Below, piece by piece: positions 8,033 through 20,000 of a DNA stretch of 25,290 nucleotides. The notes beneath the pieces are model-generated. The model did not search any database. It saw nothing but the letters and a program-made list of their open reading frames with translations, and was not told the DNA's origin. The position numbers and the translations under genes were made by a program. The stretch is from positions 1 through 25,290 of the forward strand of contig RSEH01000400.1 in assembly GCA_006503475.1 (NCBI GenBank), written 5' to 3'. This stretch comes from Stentor roeselii. Its lineage: Eukaryota; Ciliophora; Heterotrichea; Heterotrichida; Stentoridae. How positions within the stretch are numbered: the stretch's first letter is position 1; every line of letters begins with the position of its first letter.

Positions 8033-11000
8033 ATGAAATTTTTGGCTTTATGCATTTTGACATTCCTGACATTGGTGGTTGATTTGCATGCGAAAGTCTA
8101 CCCAGAAGGTAGAAATGGAATCAATGATGAAGTAGCTGATGATTATCTGGTACTTGTTGAGCTGGGGTTAGGTATGACGCAAACAACTACAGCCACGAGC
8201 GATTCTTCTAGCGATTATAACAGTGAAAACTCAGCAAGCTCTTCAAGTTCAAGCAGCAGTGATTCAACTAGCTCAAATAACACAAACAACACAAGTGAAG
8301 ATACTGTAGAATCAGGATCGACTGAAACAACTTCAGAATCAACTGAAAGTACATCAGAGTCAGGATCGACTGAAACTAATTCAGGATCAACTGAAAGTGC
8401 ATCACAATCAACTGAAAGTACATCACAATCAACTGAAAGTACATCACAATCAACTGAAAGTACGTCACAATCAACAGAAAGCACTAGTGAATCAACCGAA
8501 ACTACTTCAGAGGAAGAGACAGAATGTTGTACTTGTACATGTGCTTCAAAAGAAGCTGAGGCAGACTCTGATGAGAGTACTTCAACTGAATCAGAATCAT
8601 CTAATAATACTTCAAATTCAACTGAAAGTATCTCAGAAGATACTACTTCAGTATCAGACAATACAACTTTAGAATCGAGTGAAAGTATCTCAGAAAGTAA
8701 TACTTCAGTTTCGGAAAATGATACTTTGGAGTCAAGTGAAAGTATTTCAGAAAATACTACTTCAGTATCAGACAATACTACTTTAGATTCAAGTGAAAGC
8801 GTCTATGAAAATACGACTATAGAATATGACAATACTACTTTAGAATCTAATGAAAACATCTTAGAAAATACTACTTCAATTACTGATAATACTACTTTAG
8901 AATCGAGTGAAAGTATTTCAGAAAATCATACATATATATCGGATAATGATACTTTAGATTCAAGTGAAAGTTTATCAGAAAATACAACTTCAGTATCAGA
9001 CAATTCAACTTTAGAGTCTAGTGAAAGTGTTTCAGAAAGTAGTACTTCAGTTTCGGAAAATGTTACTTTAGAGTCTAGTGAAAGTGTTTCTGAAAACATT
9101 ACTTTAGAATCAGACAATACCACTTTTGAGTCTAGTGAAAGTGTTTCTGAAAATACAACTTCAGAATCTCACAATGATACTTTAGAGTCTAGTGAAAGCA
9201 TCTCAGAAAATACTACTTTAGTATTTGAGAATGATACTTTAGATTCAAGTGAAAGTATTTCAGAAAATACAACTTCAGTTTTAGAAAATGATACTGTAGA
9301 GTCTAGTGAAAGTGTATCAGAAAATATAACTTCAGAATCCCATAATGATACTTTAGAGTCGAGTGAAAGTATTTCAGAAAATACAACTTCAGTTTTGGAA
9401 AATGATACTGTAGAGTTTAGTGAAAGTGTTTCAGAAAATACTACTTCAGAATCAGATAATACAACTTTAGAGTCTAGTGAAAGTGTTTCAGAAAGTAGTT
9501 CTTTAGTTTCGGAAAATGATACTGTAGAGTCAAGTGAAAGTGTTTCAGAAAGTAGGTCTTATGTGTCGGAAAATGATACTCTAGAGTCTAGTGAAAGTGT
9601 ATCAGAAAATATAACTTCAGAATCTCATATTGATACTTTAGAGTCGAGTGAAAGCATCTCAGAAAATACTACTTTAGTATTGGAGAATGATACTTCAGAT
9701 TCAACCGAAAGTATTTCACAAAACACTACTTCAGAATCTGACAATACCACTTTTGAGTCTAGTGAAAGTGTATCAGAAAATAATAATTCAGTTTCGGAGA
9801 ATGATACTTTAGAGTCAAGTGAAAGTGTATCAGAAAATAATAATTCAGTTTCGGAAAATGATACTGTAGAGTCAAGTGAAAGCGTCTTAGAAAGTAGCTC
9901 TTCAGTTTCAGAGAATGAAACTGTAGAATCGAGTGAAAGCTCTTCAATTTTGGAAAATGATACTGTAGAGTCTAGTGAAAGTGTTTCTGAAAATACAACT
10001 TCAGTTTTAGAGAATGGTGCTGTAGAGTCGAGTGAAAGCATCTCAGAAAACACTACTTCAGAGAATAATACTGTAGAATCGAGTGAAAGTGTGCAAGAGA
10101 GTAGCTCTTTAGTTTCGGATAATGATACTGTAGAGTCAAGTGAAAGTATTTCACAAAACACCACCTCAGAATCAGACAATACGACTTTTGAGTCAAGTGA
10201 AAGTGTTCCAGAGAGTAGTTCTTCAGTTTCAGAAAATGATACAGTAGAGTCGAGTGAAAGTATATCAGAAAATACTACTTCAGTTTCGGAAAATGATACT
10301 TTAGAGTCTAGTGAAAGTGTATCAGAAAATACAACTTCAGAATCTCACAATGATACTTTAGAGTCTAGTGAAAGTGTCTCAGAAAGCTCTTCAGTTTCTG
10401 AGAATGATACATTAGAGTCAAGTGAAAGTGTCTCAGAAAATACTACTTTAGAATCAGACAATACTACTTTAGAGTCAAGCGAAAGTATTTCAGTTTTCGA
10501 GAATGAAACTTTAGAGTCTAGTGAAATTGTTTCAGAAAGTAGTTCATCAGTTTCGGAAAATGATACTGTAGAGTCGAGTGAAAGTGTATCAGAAAACACT
10601 ACTTCAGAATCAGACAATACCACTTTTGAGTCTAGTGAAAGTGTTTCAGAAAATGAAACTTCAGAATCTTATAATGATACTTTAGATTCGATTGAAAGTG
10701 TCTCAGATAATACAACTTCAGAGCATGATAATACAACTTTAGAGTCTAGTGAAAGTATCTCAGAAAATATTACTTCAGTTACTGATAATAGTACTTTAGA
10801 TTCAATTGAAAGCGTCTCAGAAAATACTACTATAGAATATGATAATACAACTTTAGATTCAAGTGAAACTGTTTCAGAAAATACAACTTCAGCATCAGAC
10901 AATACCACTTATGAGTCTAGCGAAAGTGTTTCAGAAAATACAACTTCAGAATCTCACAATGATACTTTAGAGTCAAGTGAAAGTGTTTCAGAAAGTAGTA

Positions 11001-14000
11001 CTTCAGAATCTCACAATGATACTTTAGAGTCTAGCGAAACTATCTCAGAAAATACAACTTCAGAATCTCACAATGATACTTTAGAGTCTAGCGAAAGTGT
11101 TTCAGAAAATACAACTTCAGAATCTCACAATGATACTTTAGAGTCTAGTGAAAGTGTTTCAGAAAGTGGTACTTCAGAATCTCACAATGATACATTAGAG
11201 TCGAGTGAAACCATCTCAGAAAGCACTACTTCAACTTCAGAAAATGATACTGTAGAATCAAATGAAAGCATGCCAGAAAGTAGCTCTTCAGTTTCAGAGT
11301 ATGAAACTTTAGATTCAAGTGAAAGTATATCAGAAAATACAACTTCAGTATCAGATAATATTACTGTTGAATCGAGTGAAAGTGTATCAGAAAACACTAC
11401 TTCAGAATCAGATAATACTACTTTAGATTCTACTGAAAGTATCTCAGAAAATACCACTTTAGAGTCGAGTGAAAGCATCTTAGAAAGTAGCTCTTCAGTT
11501 TCGGATAACGAAACTTTAGATTCGATTGAAAGTATTTCAGAAAATACAACTTCAGTTTCGGAAAATGATACTGTGGAGTCGAGTGAAAGCGTACCGGAAA
11601 GTAGTTCTTCAGTATCGGATAATGATACTTTAGATTCTAGTGAAAGTGTTTCAGAAAATACAACTTCCGTATCAGATAATATTACTTTTGAGTCTAGTGA
11701 AAGTATTTCAGATAATACTACTTTTGATTCTAGTGAAAGTATCTCAGAAAATAACGCTTCAATATCTGAAAATACAAATTTAGATTCGAGTGAAAGCGTT
11801 TCAGAAAATATAACTTCAGATACTGATACTAGTACTTTTTATTCCAGTGAAAGTGTTTCAGAAAATGCAACTTCAGAACATGATAATACTACTTTAGAGT
11901 CTAGTGAAACCATTTCAATATCTGAAAATACTACTTTAGAATCTAGTGAAACCGTGCAAGAAAGTAGCTCTTCAGTTTTGGAAAATGAATCTCAAGATTT
12001 AACTGAAAGTATTTCAGAAAATATTACTTCAGAATCAGACAACTCAACTTTAGAGTCTAGTGAAAGTATCTCAGAAAATTCCACTTTAGAGTCAAGTGAA
12101 AGCATCTCAGAAAGTAGTTCTTCAGTTTCAGAGAATGAAACTTCAGAATATAGTGAAAGCGTTTCAGAAAATACAACTTCAGTTACTGATAATACTACTT
12201 TTTATTCGAGTGAAAGTGTTTCAGAATATACAACTTCAGAATCAGACAATACAACTTTAGAGTCTAGTGAAAGCATTTCAGAAAATACTACTTCAGTTAC
12301 TGATAATAATACTTTAGAATCGAGTGAAAGTATCTCAGAAAGTACAACTTCAGTATCGGATAATGATACTGTAGAGTATGATGAAAGTGTTTCAGAATAT
12401 ACAACTTCAGAATCAGAAAATGCTACTTTTGAGTCTACTGAAAGTGTTTCAGAAAATTATACTTTATACTCAAGTGAAAGCATCTCTGAAAATAATAATT
12501 CAGAGCATGATAATGATACTTCAGAATATACTGAAAGCGTGCCAGAAAGCAGCTCTTTAGTTTCGGAAAATGATACTTTAGAGTCAAGCGAAAGTGTTTT
12601 AGAAAATACTACTTCAGTTTCAGAGAATGAAACTGTAGAATCAAGTGAAAGTATTTCAGAAAGTACTACCTCAGAATCAGATAATACTACTTTTGAGTCA
12701 AGTGAAAGTGTTTCAGAAAATACAACTTCAGAATCTTATAATGATACTCTAGAGTCGAGTGAAAGTGTTTCAGAAAGTAGTTCTTCAGTTTCAGAGAATG
12801 ATACTGTAGAGTCAAGTGAAAGTGTATCAGAAAGTAGCTCTTCAGTATCGGAAAATGATACTGTAGAGTCAAGTGAAAGTGTATCAGAAAATAGCTCTTA
12901 TGTGTCGGAAAATGATACTGTAGAGTCAAGTGAAAGCGTCTTAGAAAGTAGCTCTCCAGTTTCAGAGAATGATACTTTAGAGTCAAGTGAAAGTGTTTCA
13001 GAAAACACAACTTCGGAATCTCACAATGATACTGTAGAGTCTAGTGAAAGTGTATCAGAAAATACAACTTCAGTTTTGGAAAATGATACTGTAGAGTCAA
13101 GTGAAAGTATTTCCGAAAGTAGCTATTTAGTTTCGGAGAATGATACTGTAGAGTCTAGTGAAAGTGTTTCAGAAAATATTACTTCAGAACATGATAATAC
13201 TACTTTAGATTCGACTGAAAGCATATCAGAAAATACAACTTCAGAATTAGACAATAGCACTTTAGAGTCGAGTGAAAGCATATCAGAAAATACCACTTCA
13301 GTATCAGATAATGATACTTTAGAGTCCAGTGAAAGTATTTCAGAAAATACAACTTCAGTTTCAGAGAATGAAACTGTAGAATCCAGTGAAAGTATTTCAG
13401 AAAATGCAACTTTAGTTTCAGAGAATGATACTATAGAGTCGAGTGAAATTGTTTCAGAAAGTAGTTCATCAGTTTCGGAAAATGATACTGTAGAGTCTAG
13501 TGAAAGTGTATCAGAAATTACTACTTCAGAATATCACAATGATACTTTAGATTCAACTGAAAGTATTTCAGAAAATACTACTTCAGTTTCGGAGAATGAT
13601 ACTGTAGAGTCAAGTGAAAGTGCTTCAGAAAGTAGTTCTTCAGCATCAGACAATACCACTTATGAGTCTAGCGAAAGTGTTTTAGAAAGTACAACTTCAG
13701 AATCTCACAATGATACTGTAGAGTCTAGTGAAAGTATTTCAGAAAATACAAATTCAGTTTCAGAAAATGATACTGTAGAGTCAAGTGAAAGTGTTTCAGA
13801 AAACACTAATTCGGAATCTCACAATGATACTATAGAGTCTAGTGAAAGTGTTTCAGAAAACACTAATTTAGAATCTCACAATGATACTGTAGAGTCTAGT
13901 GAAAGTGTATCAGAAAATATTACTTCAGTATCAGATAATGATACTGTAGAGTATAATGAAAGCGTTTCAGAAAATACTACTTTATATTCAAGTGAAAGTT

Positions 14001-17000
14001 TCTCAGAAAATACAACTTTAGTAATGGAGAATGATACTGTAGAGTCAAGTGAAAGTGTTTTTGAAAGTAGTTCTTCAGTCTCAGAAAATTATACTGTAGA
14101 GTCTAGTGAAAGTGTTTCAGAAAATACAACTTCAGAATCTCACATTGATACTGTAGAGTCAAGTGAAAGTATTTTAGAAAGTAGCTCTTCAGTCTCAGAA
14201 AATTATACTGCAGAGTCAAGTGAAAGTGTTTCAGAAAGTAGCTATTTAGTTTTGGAAAATGATACTGTAGAGTCTAGTGAAAGTGTTTTAGAATATACCA
14301 CTTTAGAGTCAAGTGAAAACATCTCAGAAAATACTACTTTAGTATCGGAGAATGATACTTTAAATTCATCTGAAAGTATTTCAGAAAATACAACTTCAGT
14401 TTTGGAAAATAATACAGTAGAGTCTAGTGAAAGTGTTTCTGAAAATACTACTTCAGAGTCAGATATTAAAACTTTAGATTCGAGTGAAAGTGTATCAGAA
14501 AATTCAACTTCAGTTTCAGAGAATGATACTGTAGAATCGAGTGAAAGTGTTTCAATTTCGGAAAATGATACTGTAGAGTCTAGTGAAAGTGTTTCAGAAA
14601 ATACAACTTCAGAATCTCACAATGATACTTTAGAGTCTAATGAAAGTATTTTTGAAAATACAACTTCAGAATCTCACAATGATACTTTAGAGTCGAGTGA
14701 AAGTGTTTCAGAAAGTAGTACTTCAGTATCGGAAAATGATACTTTAGACTCGAGTGAAAGTGTAAACGAAAGCAGTTCTTCAGTATCTGAAAATACTACA
14801 ATAGATTCTAGTGAAAGTGCATTAGAAAGTAGTTCATCAATACAAGACACTCATATTGAAGATACTACTGAAAGTGTTTCAGAAAGTAGCACTTCAGTAG
14901 ATTCAAGTGAAAGTATTATTGAAAGTAGTTCTTCCGTAGAATCAAGTGAAAGCGTCTCAGAAAATACTACTTCAGTCATTTATAATACAACTGATGATTC
15001 AAGTGAAAGTATCACAGAAAGTAGCTCATCAGTACAAGATAATAATACTGAAGATTCTACTGAAAGTGTATTAGAAAGTAGTTCATCAGTACAAGATACT
15101 ACTGAAAGTGTTTCAGAAAGTACTAGTTCAGTATATTCTAGTGAAAGCATCACTGAAAGTACCACTTCCGTAGAATCAAGTGAAAGCGTTTCAGAAAGTA
15201 CCACTTCAGAAGATTCTAGTGAAAGCGTCTTAGAAAGTAGTTCATCAGTAGTTTCTAGTGAAAGCGTTTCAGAAAGTAGCACTTCAGTGGATTCTAGGGA
15301 AAGCATCTTAGAAAGTAGTTCATCAGTAGTTTCTACTGAAAGTGTTTCAGAAAGTAGCACTTTAGTTGATTCTAGTGAAAGTGTATCAGAAAGTAGTTCA
15401 TCAGTAGTTTCTACTGAAAGCGTTTCAGAAAGTAGCACTTCAGTTGATTCTAGTGAAAGCGTCTTAGAAAGTAGTTCATCAGCAGTTTCTAGTGAAAGCG
15501 TCTTAGAAAGTAGTTCATCAGTAGAATCAAGTGAAAGAATCTCAGAAAGTAGCTCATCAGTAGAATCAAGTGAAAGCATCTCAGAAAATACCACTTCAGA
15601 ATCTGAATCAATCAACACATATAGTTCAGAATATACAAGTACTACTAATGTTGAAGAGTCTAGCTCTGAAACAGAATACTATGAAGAATCATCAAGTAAA
15701 CTCGAAGAGAGCTCGCATATTGAATCAAGTAGCTCAAGCGAATTGTCAAGTAGTGATACAGAATCTTCAAATGTTACTTATGAATCGAGTGAGGAAACTT
15801 CAAATAATTATAGATCAGGCGGAGATGAGCCTCCGATTGAAGTCGAACCTATGATTATCATTTGGCTTTTAAATCATGCCGAATCTGAATTATCTAGTTC
15901 TGAAGATGATATAGGCTTATTTGATAATGAGAGATTCTTAGGAGATGATGGAAGAGATCCTTCAGATCACGGTATAGTTCCAGAAGACCATGGAAAAGAC
16001 TTTGAAGATCACTTTGAGCCTGCTGATAATGAAAGAGATTTAGAAGTTGATCATGGCCCAATCATTATTTTGGGACCTGAATCAGAGGAAAGTTCAGACG
16101 AATCAGAAAATATTCCACTTGTTAAACCTCCCTACACCGACAATATGGTTATTTTAGGACCTGAAGACCCTGATGATGAAAAAAATATTCCACTGATTGA
16201 ACCAGAACCTGGAAAAACAGATAATACAAAAATTGATGTTATTGATCAACCTCCAACACCTCGCCTTGACCCTGGTATTATAATAATACCGTTAGATTTA
16301 ACAGAAGAATCAGAGGATAGTGAACCATTAAAACATGATCCTTTACCTGACTTTGCTTATGATTTCGACTTAGAAAGTGTAGAGGAAGAAAAAAGTCAAA
16401 TACTTAAACCTTGGCCGATACCTGACTTGGATTCAGATGAAGAAAAAAATGGTCAAATCTTACTACCTTATCCGCTACCAGAAGACTCAAACAACCTCAT
16501 AATAAATCCACCTTTTCCACAAGATAACCTCAAAGAAAACATTCTTATATTCCCTGAAAATTTAGAAGAATCCTCAAAAATTCCATTAACAACTCCTGAG
16601 TCACTTCCCAACTCCGACGTTCTTATAGTCCCTGAAATCTTAAATGAAGACTCTTCTAAACCCTTAATACCTGAAAAAAAACCTAACATCGAAAAAGGTA
16701 TTCTTTTAGGACCTGAGCCTTTAAATGAAAAAAGTAATCCAATGATAAATCCACTTCTTAATACTGACCAAGGCGTTCTTTTAGGACCTGAAGTATTTGA
16801 TGAGGAAATTATGAATGAGGCTTTATTTGATAAGGATATTCTTTTAGGACCTGAAGTCTTTGATGATGATTCAAGTATTTCAATTATTCTTAGGCCACTA
16901 TTGAAGGAAGAGCAAGGGATTCTTTTAGGACCTGAAATATTGGATGAAGATTCGATTAATCAAATTTTAAATACTGGACCACTTCCTAAGATTGATGAAG

Positions 17001-20000
17001 AGATTTCTTTGGGACCTGGCATCAAAGATGAATCACCAATTGTTCCACTCATAAACCCCGACCCAAATCCGACCCTAGATCAAGTCATTCCTTCAAATCC
17101 CGAAATCTTAAACCAACCATCAACAAATCAACAATCAATTCCTGAAAATCTTCCTAAAATTGAAAAAGATTTTTCTTTTCAACATGGATTCTTAGATGAT
17201 TCATCAATTTTTCCACCGTTAATTCCTGGGCCGCCCTTCATTCCTTTGCCTCTTCCGAACCCTAACCAAGAGAATCTTTTAGAACCTGGATTTTTACATG
17301 ATAATTTAAATGAACCTTTAATTCCTGGGCCACTTCCTAATCTGGAGAAAGGAATTGAATTAGAACCGAAAAACTTTGATGAAAAAAATATTGATCAATT
17401 GTTAAATCCTGGAAAAATACAGAAATTTGAAGAAGATTTTATTTTAGAACGTGGATTCTTGGATGATGCAGAAAGTATTTCTATTGTAGTTCCTGAACAA
17501 CTTCCAAACCTCGACCAAGGTATTCTTTTCGAACCTGAGACCTTGAAAGAGCCAAAAAGTAATCCACAGTTAATTCCTGTCCCAATCCTAAACATCAGTG
17601 AAAATATTCTTTCAGGTCCTGAAATCTTAGATGAATTATCTATTGGTTCATTAGACATTTCTATAGAAACTCCAGATCTCAATGAAGGTATTTTTTTAAG
17701 ACCTGAAATCTTTGATGAAACAGAAAAAAATCCACTTTTGATCCCTGAACCTTTGCCTAACCTCGACCAAGAAGTTAATGTTGGACCTGGAATATTAGAT
17801 GAAAATATTCCACTCGTATTTCCTGGACCACTTCCTAAGCTAAACGAAGAAATTCCTTTAGGACCTGGAATTTTAGATAAATCATCAGATTTTCAATTGA
17901 TTATTCCTGAACCACTTACCAATCTTGACCAAAACATTATTTTAGGACCTGAAATTTTAGATAAATCATTAGATATTCCAAGCTTAATTCCTGGCAAGCT
18001 GCCTAACCTTAACCAAGAAGTTAATGTTGGACCTGGAATATTGGATGAAAACATTCCACTCGTATTTCCTGGGCCACTTCCTAACCTAAACGAAGAAATT
18101 CCTTTAGGACCTGGAATTTTAGATAAATCATCAGATATTCCAATGATAATCCCTGGGCCACTTACCAATCTTGACCAAAATATTCTTACAGGATCTGAAA
18201 TTGTAGATCAAGAAATAATTAATCCACCCTTAATTCCTGGGCCACTTCCCAACCTAGACCAGAAAATTCTATTAGGACCTGAAATCATAAATGAAGGAGT
18301 CATTAATCCACCTTTAATCCCTGGACCACTTCCCAATCTTGACCAAAACATTCTTTTAGGACCTGAAATATTAGATCAAGGATTAAATATTCCAAGTTTA
18401 ATTCCTGAAATACTACCTAAACTAGATGAAAAGCTTATTTTAGAACCAGAAATTTTAGATGATATAAAAAATCCAATACTCGAGCCAATTCCATACTTTG
18501 ATAAAACCATTTCATTACTGCCTGAAATAATAAAAGAGGCAGAAATTAATCCACTTTTAATCCCTGGGCCACTTCCTAATATAAACGAAGACAATCTATT
18601 AGAACCAGAAAGAAAAAATGATATAAATATTCCACTTTTAATTCCTGGACCCTTCCCTGATCTAAACGAAGGAATTTCTTTAGAACCTGGAATTTTAGAA
18701 ATACCAAAAAGTATTCCTTTTCCCAATTTAGACCAAAACATTCCTCTAGGACCTGAAATTTTAAATCAAGAAGAAAAAATTCTATCTTTAATTCCTGGCT
18801 TAGTCCCTGATATTAATGAAGGAATAACTTTAGGACCTGAAATCTTTGATCAAGGAGTTATTAATTCAGTCTTAATCCCTGGACAACTCAACACAGATAT
18901 TTCTTTAGCACCTGGAATAATAAATACAGGAATTAATCCACTTTTAATACCTGGACCACTGACTGAAATTAATGAAGGTATTTCTTTAGGACCGGAAATG
19001 AATAATGAAGATGGAATAAATCCACTATTAATTCCTGGGCCACTCGTAAACCTCAATGAAAAAATACCTTTAGGTCCTGGAAGCTTAGATATTTCATCAA
19101 ATATTCCACCTTTAATTCCTGGGCCACTTCCAAAACTTGACGAAAACATTCCTTTAGGACCTGAAATTTTAAATCAAGAAGCAAATATTCCACCTTTAAT
19201 TCCTGGGCCACTTCTCGATAAAATTCCTTTAGGACCTGAAATTTTGAATCAAGAAGCAAATATTCCACCTTTGATCCCTGGATTACTTCCAAAACTTGAC
19301 GAAAACATGCCTTTAGGACCTGAAATTTTTAATAAAGAAGCAAATATTCCTCCTTTAATTCCTGGGCCATTTCCCGATAAAATTCCTTTAGGACCTGAAA
19401 TTTTGAATCAAGAAGCAAATATTCCACCTTTAATCCCTGGATTACTTCCAAAACTTGACGAAAACATGCCTTTAGGACCTGAAATTTTGAATCAAGGAGC
19501 AAATATTCCACCTTTAATTCCTGGGCCACTTCCCGATAAAATTCCTTTAGGACCTGAAATTTTGAATCAAGGATCAAATATTCCACCTTTGATTCCTGGG
19601 CCACTTCCCAACCTCAACGATAAAATTCCTATAGTACCTGAAATTTTAAATCCAGGATCAAATATTCCTCCTTTAATTCCTGGATCACCTCCAAAACTCG
19701 ACCAAAACATTCCTTTAGTACCTGAAATTTTAAATCAAGGAAATTTTTCACCTCCCCTTCCTATGCCACTGCCTAATTCAGACGAAGAAATATGTATAGA
19801 ACCTGAAATTTCAACTCAACCATCTTTAATTCCAGTTTTAATTCCAGTTCCAGTTCCCACCCCAAATGAAGATATTTCAATAGTACCTGAACTAATGAAA
19901 AATCCAGGAATTAATCCACCTTTAATCCCTGGCCCACTGCCCAACATAAAAGAATTAATTCCTTCAGGACCTGAAATTTTAAATGAATTATCAAATCTTC

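Noticed and set aside
8610-14850. Possible CRISPR-like regular repeats
   Set aside because: The repeats are directly adjacent, in frame, and diverge gradually; there are no unique spacers between constant repeats.
8215-15618. Many minus-strand frames of 60 to 212 codons (SLDSTVSFSETE-like)
   Set aside because: They mirror the 57-bp and 39-bp repeats of gene 3 and inherit its periodicity. No independent start context or ordered sequence.
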